NCBI GenBank assembly: GCA_021107705.1
Contig: JAIOSJ010000176.1
Location: forward strand, 1-46,161
Direction of reading: 5' to 3'
Length of the DNA: 46,161 bases
DNA from: Thermoanaerobaculales bacterium
GTDB taxonomy: Bacteria; Acidobacteriota; Thermoanaerobaculia; Thermoanaerobaculales; Sulfomarinibacteraceae
The stretch's first letter is position 1, and every line of letters starts with the position of its first letter. Under the pieces are notes generated by a model that saw only the letters and a program-made list of their open reading frames with translations, had not been told where the DNA came from and did no database searches. A program made the position numbers and the translations under genes. Below, piece by piece: positions 31,376 through 39,971 of the stretch.

Positions 31376-32731
31376 ATGAATATGAATGAGAACAAAAAAG
31401 AGGACCGAGGGGAGAGACCCCTGGTCGTGGGCGGTGGCTTGGCCGGCTGTGAGGCGGCCTGGCAGTTGGCGGAGGCTGGAGTAGACGTCGTCTTGACCGA
31501 AATGAGACCGATCCGGACCACGCCGGTCCACAAAACCGCCGACCTGGCGGAGCTGGTGTGCTCCAACTCGCTTCGTGGCGACTCTCCCACCAATGCCGTG
31601 GGCCTATTAAAGAGAGAGATGGCGGCGCTGAATTCCCTCGTGATTCAGATTGCACGCCGGACAGCGGTTCCGGCCGGTGGCGCGTTGGCCGTCGACAGGG
31701 AACTTTTTTCCCAAGAGATCACCCAGCGAATCGCCGACCATCCCAGGATCACCCTCGAACACAGGGAAGAGATTGACGTGCCGGAGGGCCCGGCCATCAT
31801 TGCGACGGGTCCGCTCACATCTTCCCGTCTTCATGAGGCCATCACCCAAAGGCTTGGGGAGGAGGCACTCTCCTTCTTCGATGCAATCGCACCGGTCGTG
31901 GCCGGGGACTCCCTCGACCATGACGTGCTCTTTCGGGCCTCGCGTTACGACAAGGGCGAGGGCGCAGACTACCTCAATTGCCCCTTCGGACGGGAAGAGT
32001 ACGAGCACTTTATTACTCAGTTGCTTGAGGCGGAAACGACTGAATTCAGGGACTTTGAAACTGCGGACCTGCGCTATTTCGAGGGCTGTCTGCCAATCGA
32101 GGTCATGGCGGAGCGTGGGAGGGAAACGCTTCGATTCGGACCGATGAAGCCGGTTGGCCTCATTGACCCGCGGACCGGCCTTCGGCCATGGGCCGTTCTG
32201 CAGCTTCGCCAGGACGACCTGGCTGCCGAGAATTGGAACCTCGTGGGTTATCAAACCAAGATGAAGCAGGGGGAACAGCGGCGAGTCTTTCGGCAGATAC
32301 CGGGATTTGAGCAGGCCCGGTTTGTTCGCTACGGGATGATTCATCGCAATACCTTTATCAACAGCCCGGCCCATCTCGACGCCGGACTTCGCCTGCGGCA
32401 CGAGCCGGGCGTCCGGGTGGCGGGGCAATTGACCGGAGTGGAGGGTTATGTGGAATCGGCAGCCACCGGTTTGATTGCCGCCCGCGGCCTCGTTGCGGAA
32501 CTCCGGGGAGGCGAGGTGACGCCCCCACCCCCGGAAACGGCTCTCGGCGCCTTGGTGCGACACCTGACTCAGCGGCCGGCGAAGGACTTTCAGCCCTCGA
32601 ACATCACCTGGGGTCTCATGGTCTGTCCGGAAGACCTGAGGAAAATCAGGTCCAAGAAGGAGAGGCGTCTTCTTCATGCCGAGCGGGCACTCGCCTCGAT
32701 TCGTCCATGGGCGGAGTCACTCTCTCCTTGA
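31376..32731 (+). CDS. trmFO: tRNA (m5U54) methyltransferase TrmFO, folate/FAD-dependent
   Basis: A 451-residue flavoprotein that methylates U54 in the T loop of tRNA using methylene-tetrahydrofolate. It has the N-terminal FAD-binding VVGGGLAGCEAAWQLA, then TEMRPIRTTPVHKTADLAEL and VCSNSLRGD, which are diagnostic, and a C-terminal VAGQLTGVEGYVESAATGLI. The start is either ATG 31376 or ATG 31382. It likely forms an operon with dprA. Its last 15 bases overlap the 3' end of the convergent xerC. Confidence 0.95.
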   Translation: MNMNENKKEDRGERPLVVGGGLAGCEAAWQLAEAGVDVVLTEMRPIRTTPVHKTADLAELVCSNSLRGDSPTNAVGLLKREMAALNSLVIQIARRTAVPAGGALAVDRELFSQEITQRIADHPRITLEHREEIDVPEGPAIIATGPLTSSRLHEAITQRLGEEALSFFDAIAPVVAGDSLDHDVLFRASRYDKGEGADYLNCPFGREEYEHFITQLLEAETTEFRDFETADLRYFEGCLPIEVMAERGRETLRFGPMKPVGLIDPRTGLRPWAVLQLRQDDLAAENWNLVGYQTKMKQGEQRRVFRQIPGFEQARFVRYGMIHRNTFINSPAHLDAGLRLRHEPGVRVAGQLTGVEGYVESAATGLIAARGLVAELRGGEVTPPPPETALGALVRHLTQRPAKDFQPSNITWGLMVCPEDLRKIRSKKERRLLHAERALASIRPWAESLSP

Positions 32732-33631
32732 TCGTGGGTGGCTCCGGCGGTGGACCGCCATCAGGTGAGCGAGGTCAACGGTCGTGTATATCTGAGTGGT
32801 TGCGAGCGAGGCGTGGCCGAGCAATTCTTGGATCGCGCGAAGGTCCATGCCGGCTTCCAGGAGATGGGTGGCAAAGGCGTGGCGAAGGGAATGAGGGTGG
32901 AGATCAAGCCGGGCAGCCGAAAGCCGAACGGCGACATCCAGGATCCGTCGAATGGAGCGGTCGGTAAGGCGGCCCCCACGCTGATTCACAAACAGGGCGT
33001 CATCGCTCCAACCTCCCAGTCGACGCCATACGGCCCGTTCGGGCAGGTATGCTTCAAGAGCCGCTTCAGCGCAGGATCCGTAGGGAACGACTCGTTCCTT
33101 TCTTCCCTTTCCGCGCACCCGAAGAAGCCGCGCCCGCCGTTGAAGATCGCCCAGGTCCAGCGCCACCAGCTCTCCGACCCGTAGGCCCGCGCCGTAAAGG
33201 AATTCGACGATGGTCTTGTCCCGAAGGGCGGCGGGCGTTGACCCAAAGGCATCCAAGAGATCCTCGATGGCGGTCAGGGGAACCACGTCGGGAGCGCCAC
33301 GTTCGCGTCGAGGATGAGTGACGGTTTCGGCGGGATTGAAGCGAAGCAGGTTTTCGCCGACAAGAAAGCGGAAGTAGGTCCTCAGGGCCGCCAGGGCGCG
33401 TTCCATCGATCGAGGGCTTAGGCCCCCAGCGTGAAGATGTGCAAGAAAGGACCGGACGGCTGTCGGTCGCACCAGCCCGGGATCATTGTCGAGACCCTTT
33501 GTTGCGAAGAAAGAAAGCGCCCGCGCCACCTCCCGGCGATAGGCTTTCAGTGTGGCCGGCGCCAGGTTCCGCTCCCATTCAAGATGTTCAAGAAAGGACT
33601 GCAGCAACCAGGGGTCCTGTCGGCGACCCAT
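32717..33631 (-). CDS. xerC: Tyrosine recombinase XerC/XerD
   Basis: A 304-residue site-specific recombinase. The SAM-like N-terminal DNA-binding domain (residues 5-90) precedes the catalytic domain. Its residues are visible: Arg in GAGLRVGELVAL, Lys in RGKGRKERVV, His and Arg in HPHSLRHAFATHLL, His in LLGHASLATTQ and the nucleophile Tyr in QIYTTVDL. It would resolve chromosome dimers at dif. The sequence is of the XerC/D housekeeping type and its position beside trmFO fits that role, but XerC and XerD cannot be separated with certainty. It begins 3 bases after the glycosyltransferase stop. Confidence 0.92.
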   Translation of the reverse strand: MGRRQDPWLLQSFLEHLEWERNLAPATLKAYRREVARALSFFATKGLDNDPGLVRPTAVRSFLAHLHAGGLSPRSMERALAALRTYFRFLVGENLLRFNPAETVTHPRRERGAPDVVPLTAIEDLLDAFGSTPAALRDKTIVEFLYGAGLRVGELVALDLGDLQRRARLLRVRGKGRKERVVPYGSCAEAALEAYLPERAVWRRLGGWSDDALFVNQRGGRLTDRSIRRILDVAVRLSAARLDLHPHSLRHAFATHLLEAGMDLRAIQELLGHASLATTQIYTTVDLAHLMAVHRRSHPRSRRE

Positions 33632-33634
33632 CTC

Positions 33635-34393
33635 CTATCCTCGCTCGGGGCCGGCGGGAAACAAGCCCGCCCAGCGCCGAAGGGAAATTCGGAAGAGGTC
33701 GCGAAACATCTGCAGGGAGTGGCGGCCCGGAAGAACCCGCGATTCTTCAACATGGCCCCAGCGGACCCCAACCTCCTGAATGGTCACGCCCCATACGCGC
33801 GCCAGGGCGAGATATTCAACATCATAGGCAAAGCCGTCTATTCGTTGTGCGGTCGCAAGGGCATGCGCGACCCATCCCGGAAAGAGCTTGAACCCACACT
33901 GGGTATCCCAAACCCCCCGTAAGACCAGCAACCGCACCAATAGATTGAAGGTGCGCCCCATGAGGTCGCGATAGAGGGGCTGGGGGGTTGAAATGAGTTC
34001 GCGGTCAAGGGCGCGGGAGCCGACGACAACACACGAGCCGGAGGATGCCCCAAGTAACGTCCGGACCTCTTCGATGGGTGTGGCAAGGTCCGCGTCACAG
34101 AGCAGAACCTGCTTTCCGGACGAAAGACTGAACCCAGATCGAACAGCCGCCCCTTTTCCGCGGTTGAAATCATGTTGACAGAGGTGAAGGCGAATGCCGG
34201 AAGAGGGAGAGAGGCCGCGAACAAAAGCGTCGGTGCCGTCGGTCGATCCGTCATCGACCACAATGATCTCGGCCGGCAGAAGGTCTGAAGATGACGCAAG
34301 AAAGCGATCAATCGAGGCCAGGGTCGCGGGCAGTCGCGCAGCCTCATTGAGGGCCGGAATAACGACGGAGAGCTTGATGTGGGCGTCAATCAT
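33635..34393 (-). CDS. GT2-family glycosyltransferase, dolichyl/polyprenyl-phosphate glucosyltransferase-like
   Basis: A 252-residue family-2 glycosyltransferase with the ALG5-like pattern: LSVVIPALNEAARLPATL at the start, EIIVVDDGSTDGTD for nucleotide-sugar binding, NRGKGAAVRSGF, LLCDADLATP (the D-x-D-type metal site) and WDTQCGFKLFPG. It lacks the membrane spans of larger members. It probably moves a hexose to a lipid-phosphate carrier for envelope glycans. I chose the ATG at 34393. The frame continues upstream to 34567, but that extension is read from the dispersed repeat at 34423-34555. Transcription continues into xerC. Confidence 0.85.
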   Translation of the reverse strand: MIDAHIKLSVVIPALNEAARLPATLASIDRFLASSSDLLPAEIIVVDDGSTDGTDAFVRGLSPSSGIRLHLCQHDFNRGKGAAVRSGFSLSSGKQVLLCDADLATPIEEVRTLLGASSGSCVVVGSRALDRELISTPQPLYRDLMGRTFNLLVRLLVLRGVWDTQCGFKLFPGWVAHALATAQRIDGFAYDVEYLALARVWGVTIQEVGVRWGHVEESRVLPGRHSLQMFRDLFRISLRRWAGLFPAGPERG

Positions 34394-34422
34394 GATAGTG
34401 CCTGCAAACCAGGGGGGGGTGT

Positions 34423-34555
34423 AGAGCATTGAATCATCAGCGCCTTTCGGGTGTCGTTGGCCCCTTTTTGTTGAATCCTCGGCCCGTACAGGGAGTACTG
34501 CGCGTTGAAGGTGCCTCAATTCCACGTCACGACCCCCCGAAACCCATCCGCCGTC
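34423..34555 (-). repeat. Second dispersed repeat family, copy 1
   Basis: Read on the minus strand this segment aligns with 37719-37852 on the plus strand at roughly 70-75% identity by eye. Both contain TTCGGGGGGTCGTGAC, TTGAGGCAC, GCAGTACTCCC and ACCCGAAAGGC in the same order and spacing. It fills most of the 375-base gap between the glycosyltransferase start and the DUF4177 gene. No intact gene is shared between the copies. The rest of the gap (34556-34768) holds a possible small ORF and the DUF4177 ribosome-binding site. Confidence 0.7.
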
Positions 34556-34640
34556 AATGTCCCACACCGTTCCTGGAGGAGTGGGTCGCCCCGATGATAC
34601 AATGAAGACCAGGCATATTCACAGAGCTGGAGGAAAACAC

Positions 34641-34724
34641 GTGAGGCGGCTTGCCGAGGCCGGCAACCGAGCCTTGCCCCGCATTTTCGTTGGGTGTCTC
34701 TGCACAAGGAAGCCAACAGGTTGA
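34641..34724 (+). CDS. Possible 27-residue small ORF upstream of the DUF4177 gene
   Basis: GTG 34641 is preceded by GGAGG at a 7-base spacing and opens a 27-codon frame (MRRLAEAGNRALPRIFVG, then CLCTRKPTG). TGATACAAT just upstream (about 34604-34612) could be a -10 element. I know no homologue. It may be a leader peptide or chance, and I would not rely on it without conservation or ribosome profiling data. Confidence 0.2.
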   Translation: MRRLAEAGNRALPRIFVGCLCTRKPTG

Positions 34725-34768
34725 TCCCGGGATTGCGAAAAGGCACGGATACCTGCAGGGAGGACGGT

Positions 34769-34960
34769 ATGGATCACGAGCCGTGGGAATACAAGATTAT
34801 CAATATCCGATCGGAGAACTATCGCCTGGACCCGGTCTACGAAGATCGACTGAATGTGCTCGGCGAGGAAGGATGGGAGCTTGTCGCCATCACGGCGATC
34901 AATTTCAAGACCGGGGCAACGGACCATATCGGAATGGTATTCAAGCGAAGAAAGACTTAA
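34769..34960 (+). CDS. DUF4177-family small protein
   Basis: A 63-residue protein that fits the DUF4177 pattern: WEYKIINI at the start, then DRLNVLGEEGWELVAITAIN and a final IGMVFKRRK. The family is widespread and small, with no assigned function. The ATG at 34769 has GGGAGG at 5-base spacing, a strong start. The frame is open upstream to 34694, but those residues are not family-like. It stands alone rightward, and its last 20 bases overlap the convergent membrane-protein gene. Confidence 0.85.
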   Translation: MDHEPWEYKIINIRSENYRLDPVYEDRLNVLGEEGWELVAITAINFKTGATDHIGMVFKRRKT

Positions 34961-35435
34961 TAGACCGACCGGCCGCAACCGTGAGGAGCGAACGGGATCG
35001 ACCGCCGGGGAGCAGAGGAACACCGAGCAGGAGGGCTGCGAAAAAGGCAGCGCCGACGGTCCAGCCGACCCGGGGCCCAGCCACCTCGTCGTCATAGACA
35101 AAGCCGGCGACCAACATTCCCGGCGTCCCCCGACGTACGCGAACGCAAAGGGCTGCCGCCATGCACCACCAGGCACACCCAACGGCGACGGCCCAGGGGA
35201 GAGCGGAGACCGTCAGGGGCTTTCCCGTTACGACGACTGCAGCAAGAGTTGCCGTCGTCATGGTCCCCGCGGCCACCAGGTCGGCCCACGCAGCAGCCAT
35301 TTGGGAGAGGAGACTGGGCCCTGCGGGGTCTCCGATTCCTGTGGCGGCCTCTCTCGATTCAGCCGAATCCACAAAGGCGCTCTCGGAGAGGCGATCCCAA
35401 CCCTCTGGCGATTCGGACATGGGTGGCGCCGTCAC
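34941..35435 (-). CDS. Small integral membrane protein, RDD-like
   Basis: A 164-residue protein with a charged N-terminus (about 45 residues) and three hydrophobic segments (about 46-68, 78-98 and 122-142). The pattern VRRGTPGMLVAGFVYDDEVA followed by a final helix resembles the second half of RDD-family proteins (G-x-T-x-G-K and later residues), but the match is loose. No function can be given. The GTG at 35435 overlaps the stop of the large TPR-like gene (GTGA), so the two are coupled and probably act together. Confidence 0.6.
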   Translation of the reverse strand: MTAPPMSESPEGWDRLSESAFVDSAESREAATGIGDPAGPSLLSQMAAAWADLVAAGTMTTATLAAVVVTGKPLTVSALPWAVAVGCAWWCMAAALCVRVRRGTPGMLVAGFVYDDEVAGPRVGWTVGAAFFAALLLGVPLLPGGRSRSLLTVAAGRSIKSFFA

Positions 35436-37651
35436 CGGTTATCCAGACTGCCGACGAAGATTTCCAGCTGCATGTCGACCGGTCTGTTTTTATAGCTGGA
35501 GATAAAATCGAGAATGCGGGCGACCTCCTCATCGGTCGGTCGCCGAACCTTGAGCCGGCTCAAATGATTCCGCGCGCCGGTCAAGTTGTAGGACCGAAGT
35601 GCCAAGAGGGCGGCGTTGAAGAGGCTTTTGTCGATGATGGCGTCAAAGCCCGCCTGGTCAGGATGGCGCAGCGCCAACTCCTTGGCCATGGCTGCGCTCG
35701 TGGGATAGTCACCGCTGGCCATTGCGGAAAACAGAGAAACAACCTGCGGCTCAATCGAGGAGATCTCGTCTTTCAACGCTGCAAGCCCAGGGTCGCCAGG
35801 ATTGCTTTTGAGGCCGTCATTGACCTCCTCAAAGGCCAGCAGCCAGCGACCTTCGTCGATCAAGGCGCGCCCGCTGAGCACGGCCCCCGGGACGGGGGTT
35901 GGGGTGGGCGGAACCAGGGCAGCCTGATATTTGGAAATTCTCTTGTCGATTCGAATTTTTTCGATCCCTTCAGCAGGGAAGGTCTGGAGGATGTGAAGCG
36001 CATCCTGTCCATTTCCCTGTTTGAAGAGCGTGTCGGCCTCCTGGAGTAGTTCGCTCACGACATGGGCGCGGTGGTCTTCGTCTCCCCCGCCCGAAAACAG
36101 GCCAAGACCGAGCCACAGGGCGGCGAGAACAATCGCGAGACCCCCGGCGCCGAGCACCAGGATACGCCAGGGTATAGCGGCCAGCAGCCCCTGAGCCTGA
36201 GGACCTTCATCCCCCTGATCCAGCCCACCCGTCTGCAGACCCGCGGTAATCTCCTTGAGGGAAGGAAAGTCCTGTTGAAATAGGTCCTGCTGGGAATCGC
36301 TGTCCGAGGCGCCAGGTTCGATTTCCTCCGGCGGGGGCCCAGAAACAGGCGCTTCAACCGGCGGCGCCTCATCCGCGGCCTGATCGAATCGACCGATGAG
36401 TTCGAGGGCAGCGTCATGGCCGGGAACCGTGCTCAAAACGCCCTCGACAAGCTCCCGCGCCCGGTCCTCGTCCCCGGCGTCCCAACAGGACGCGGCCTCA
36501 TTCAAGAGTTCATTGATTCGTTCGGCGTGTTCCTGGGATGGTGTGTCCTTCGTTTCTTCGTGCGTGGCGTCAAATTGAGAGAAGCCGACCGGATCGGAAT
36601 CGGTAGAAAACAAATCGCCGATATCGCTTCCAGCATCGTCGAAGGCGGGACCGGGGAGGTCGGGATCTTCGTCAGTTGAGGAGCCCTCTTGTTGGTGTGG
36701 TTCGGGATCAAGTGTCGCCTCAGGTGAATCAACCGCCGCAGCCTCGTCCCGGTCCTCGTCACTGACTTCAAAGAGGTCGGAAAGATCGCTTGCCGATCGG
36801 GGCGCAGGTTCAGACGAGGGGTCGTCGGCGTCAACGGCCTCCCCATCTCCGGGTTCCTGAAAGGCGTCGGCAATATCCCAAGAAGCAGCTTCGGGCGCAG
36901 CAGGGGAGTCTGCTTCCACGACGTCACCTTCGGCCGGTGATTCCTCCGAACCCGCCTCATATTCAAAGGACGTGTCGGAGTCATGAGGGTCATCGGTTTC
37001 TCGGAAATCGACATCGGGCGGTGACGCCGAAGCCTCGGACTTTGCGATGGTGTCCGGTTCGGCCGCTGAGGGCGGAGCGAGCGGAGGAGATGACGCGGCG
37101 TGGGCCGCCTGAATCTCGGTCACTGTTTCCTTTATTCCCTTGTGGTGAGGGTTGAGAGCCTGGGCCATCATGACGAAACTGGCCGCTTCTTGAGGGTCAT
37201 TCCGGTTGATGGCCTCCTGGGCCTGGGCAAGAAAAGCCCCAACCTGGGTCGATGTCTTGAGGGCTTTCTCGATTTGTTCCTGAAGACTTCGGGCTTCGGG
37301 ATGGCCCGGAAGGTCGATGAGGACCTGGCCCACTTTCTCCTGCGCCTCAAGATAATTGTGTTGGTTGAACTCCTCTACGGCCTCGACGAGGAGGAGATTG
37401 ATGGTTCCTGTCGAGGGGGCCTCCAGGTTATCGATGATTCCGCCGAGATCGACTCCAGCCTGGCCGGCTTGTAATTGCCGCTGGAGTTCGAGGCCCGGAG
37501 CAAAGGCGGGATCGAGACGAAGAACGAATTCCAATCCAACGAGGGCCTCATCCTGTTGGTCTGCTTGAAGTTTCGACACGACCTGGCGAAAGGCGCTCAT
37601 GACCCTCTCTTGGGCCTGAGGAGAAAGCTCGGTATTTCCTGGATATGCCAT
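35432..37651 (-). CDS. Large acidic TPR-like single-span membrane protein
   Basis: A 739-residue protein not assignable to a named family. Residues 1-190 are helical, TPR-like pairs (EALVGLEFVLRLDPAFAPGL; YLEAQEKVGQVLIDLPGHPE). Residues about 195-460 are acidic, low-complexity and probably disordered, interrupted by another TPR-like unit (376-420). Residues 493-519 form one membrane span, and 530-739 form a second TPR-like domain after a proline/threonine linker (PPTPTPVPG). A short motif of the type D-[LI]-x-D-[LA]-F recurs at 258, 289 and 343, with QDLFQQDF at 455. It may be a membrane-anchored scaffold. It is followed by the RDD-like gene with a 4-base overlap. Confidence 0.75.
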   Translation of the reverse strand: MAYPGNTELSPQAQERVMSAFRQVVSKLQADQQDEALVGLEFVLRLDPAFAPGLELQRQLQAGQAGVDLGGIIDNLEAPSTGTINLLLVEAVEEFNQHNYLEAQEKVGQVLIDLPGHPEARSLQEQIEKALKTSTQVGAFLAQAQEAINRNDPQEAASFVMMAQALNPHHKGIKETVTEIQAAHAASSPPLAPPSAAEPDTIAKSEASASPPDVDFRETDDPHDSDTSFEYEAGSEESPAEGDVVEADSPAAPEAASWDIADAFQEPGDGEAVDADDPSSEPAPRSASDLSDLFEVSDEDRDEAAAVDSPEATLDPEPHQQEGSSTDEDPDLPGPAFDDAGSDIGDLFSTDSDPVGFSQFDATHEETKDTPSQEHAERINELLNEAASCWDAGDEDRARELVEGVLSTVPGHDAALELIGRFDQAADEAPPVEAPVSGPPPEEIEPGASDSDSQQDLFQQDFPSLKEITAGLQTGGLDQGDEGPQAQGLLAAIPWRILVLGAGGLAIVLAALWLGLGLFSGGGDEDHRAHVVSELLQEADTLFKQGNGQDALHILQTFPAEGIEKIRIDKRISKYQAALVPPTPTPVPGAVLSGRALIDEGRWLLAFEEVNDGLKSNPGDPGLAALKDEISSIEPQVVSLFSAMASGDYPTSAAMAKELALRHPDQAGFDAIIDKSLFNAALLALRSYNLTGARNHLSRLKVRRPTDEEVARILDFISSYKNRPVDMQLEIFVGSLDNR

Positions 37652-37718
37652 CGTATGAAGAGGGTATCAAGCTGAAGCTGTTTGGGTCAAACGACGGGCC
37701 AGGAGGGAGCAGGAAACT

Positions 37719-37852
37719 GACTGCGGCGGGGCTTCGGGGGGTCGTGACCCGCCGGTTGAGGCACATTCGCGCTGCAGTACTCCCCATATGGGCCGAGCAC
37801 GCAACGAAAAACGGCGTTCACGATACCCGAAAGGCACCGTAATTCATTGCTC
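37719..37852 (+). repeat. Second dispersed repeat family, copy 2
   Basis: This copy lies in the 192-base gap between the TPR-like gene start and the kinase stop, and overlaps the last bases of the kinase. It matches copy 1 (34423-34555) in opposite orientation. GGGAGCA just before it and TGCTCCC at its end are inverted, suggesting ends of a mobile unit, but copy 1 does not show the same pair clearly. Confidence 0.7.
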
Positions 37853-39967
37853 CCCACCCACCGGGGTCTCTGCCGGGTCCGTAATTGCGGCCCGGGTCAA
37901 GACGATGCGGGCCAAGGTCCCCCCCGAGGCGCGACTCATCAGATCCAGGGCACCCTCATGATCGCGCACGATGCGGTCAACAATCGCCAGACCCATGCCC
38001 GACCCACGGCCTTTGGTGGAGAAGAATGGGCGGGTCAGGAGCCGGATATCGTCGGTGGCCAACCCGGCGCCGTCATCCACCACCTCAATGACGATGTCAT
38101 CACCACGGCGCTCGGCCCGGACCTCGACCCGGCCGTTTTCTTCGATTGCCGCTGCCGCGTTGTCGATCAGATTCACGAGCGCCTGCCGTAACAGAACAGG
38201 ATCCACCATCGCCCAAAGAGGTTTTTCGGGGGAGTGCGCGACGATTTCAAGACCCTCCCTGAGGTCTTCATAGAGGGAAGTCGCCTCCCGCAGAAGATGA
38301 TCGAGGCGTAAGGGGCGAGGCTTCACAACAGGCATTTGAGCATATTGATGAAAGGCATCGACCAGGGCTTGGAGGCCGGAGACATGGGCGATGATGGCCT
38401 CGCAACTCGTAGAGAGGATCTGGCCGACTTCGCCGTCAATGACCTCGGCCCGGCGCTGAATTCGCTCAGCGGCAAGGAGAATTGGAGTAAGGGGGTTCTT
38501 GATCTCGTGGGCGATACGTTGGGCCACCTCGCTCCAAGCCGCCTGCCGTTGCGCAAGGAGCAACTCGGTGAGATCATCCATGGCGATTACAACACCCCCG
38601 CCGGGAAAGGGTCGCCGGGTGATCTCAAGGTGACGCGTCTCGGAATTGACTGTCAGCTCCACGTCGAAGTGGGTGCTTTCCGTTTTCTGCGACTGAAGCC
38701 GATCGTAGAGCCCCTCAAGCCCCGGCTGAGCAAGAGAAGCCAACGACTGCCAAGTGTTGCACCAGCTTTCGTTGCCCAACATTCGCGCCGCTGCGGCATT
38801 TGAGCGAAACCGCGAACAGTCAGGACTGAGGGCCAGGATTCCGGTCGGGATGGTCGCAAGTAGCGCTTCCAGCTCCTGGTTGGAGGAAAGAATTTCTTCC
38901 TTGGTTGCGCGAACCCGGCGGACCATGGCGTTGAAGGAATCAACCAAAATACCAACCTCGTCGGAGGCCGGAACCATGACCTCTTCAAGAGCATCCCCGG
39001 CGGCGATGCGGCGGGTTGCTGCGGTCACAACCAGAAGAGGTTCGGTAAATCGTCTTGAGAGGTAAAGGCCCACCCAAACTGTTGTAAAAAGCAGCAGCAA
39101 CGTTACCGACAGGAACACCAGGATTGTGGTTGCGGTCACCGTTCCCTGTTGCTGTTTCATGGACTGGTATTCGCTGTCGGCCGTGATTGCCCGATCGAGG
39201 TGGAGTCGGAGATTTCTTGGGAGGACCGCGCCGACGACAACCCTCCCGGAACCGGCGCCGAGAGGAGTCCACGCCCGCACCAGGAGGCCCCCCTGCCAGC
39301 GCTCGACCCGTACGCCCCGCTCCTCGAGCTTGTTCCAACGAAGAGGAGGCACAGTTTCCGGAATTCGACGCGCGTTGGTCACTGTTTCGACGAGGTCATC
39401 TCCCTCGAACAGGGTGACCAGATCGACACCCATCGTCCGTTGAAGATGAGCGATCCGGCTGGGACTGGGATCGGCAGCAAGTTCCTGAGCGGCGATCTTC
39501 ACCTGCTCCCTCAAGCGATCCTCCATGACTTCCCGCAGCTGAACGGCAAGTACGCGGCCACCGCTGAGGATTTCTTCGACCGGGGCGGAGAACCACCGAT
39601 CGATGGAGTGTTGGAGCAGATTTGTCGCGATGAGGAAAATAAAAATTACGGGCACAAAGGTCAGGGCCACGTAGGTCAGGACGAGCTTGGTGCGAAAGCG
39701 TGCGCCGAGAATGCCGGCACGTCGTTCGAGAATCAGTTTGACCAGGTTTCGCGCCAGGATGAAAGAGATAATCAGGATCAGAGAAATATCCAAATACCAA
39801 AGCACAAAGAGGAGGAGCCGATTGGTCAATTCCTCGGGAGATGCCGCCTGGGTTCGTTGGACGAGAAAGAAGGCGCCGGCCAGGAGAGCCAAGAGGAAGA
39901 GGAAGCCACCGAGGAGAAAGGGGTTCTCCTTGTGGTATCGGTTCCAGGCGCGGCCCAGTCGGATCAT
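37844..39967 (-). CDS. NtrY-like membrane sensor histidine kinase
   Basis: A 707-residue kinase with the NtrY layout: two N-terminal membrane spans (about 18-36 and 52-72), a third at 96-117, an extracytoplasmic stretch, a fourth span (about 278-301), HAMP (about 302-355), a PAS-like domain (359-470) and HisKA/HATPase. The phosphorylated His487 is in RIAHEIKNPLTP. Asn603 is in LIDNAAAAI, with G1 DDGAGL (631), the F box PFFSTK (647) and G2 GSGMGL (655). I chose the ATG at 39967, 4 bases after the DUF4390 stop; the upstream open frame lies inside that gene. No NtrX-type regulator is adjacent. Confidence 0.92.
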   Translation of the reverse strand: MIRLGRAWNRYHKENPFLLGGFLFLLALLAGAFFLVQRTQAASPEELTNRLLLFVLWYLDISLILIISFILARNLVKLILERRAGILGARFRTKLVLTYVALTFVPVIFIFLIATNLLQHSIDRWFSAPVEEILSGGRVLAVQLREVMEDRLREQVKIAAQELAADPSPSRIAHLQRTMGVDLVTLFEGDDLVETVTNARRIPETVPPLRWNKLEERGVRVERWQGGLLVRAWTPLGAGSGRVVVGAVLPRNLRLHLDRAITADSEYQSMKQQQGTVTATTILVFLSVTLLLLFTTVWVGLYLSRRFTEPLLVVTAATRRIAAGDALEEVMVPASDEVGILVDSFNAMVRRVRATKEEILSSNQELEALLATIPTGILALSPDCSRFRSNAAAARMLGNESWCNTWQSLASLAQPGLEGLYDRLQSQKTESTHFDVELTVNSETRHLEITRRPFPGGGVVIAMDDLTELLLAQRQAAWSEVAQRIAHEIKNPLTPILLAAERIQRRAEVIDGEVGQILSTSCEAIIAHVSGLQALVDAFHQYAQMPVVKPRPLRLDHLLREATSLYEDLREGLEIVAHSPEKPLWAMVDPVLLRQALVNLIDNAAAAIEENGRVEVRAERRGDDIVIEVVDDGAGLATDDIRLLTRPFFSTKGRGSGMGLAIVDRIVRDHEGALDLMSRASGGTLARIVLTRAAITDPAETPVGGEQ

Positions 39968-39971
39968 GCTC

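Noticed and set aside
31607-32677. A 356-codon frame antisense to trmFO
   Set aside because: It is a shadow of the well-conserved trmFO and has no recognisable motif or ribosome-binding site.
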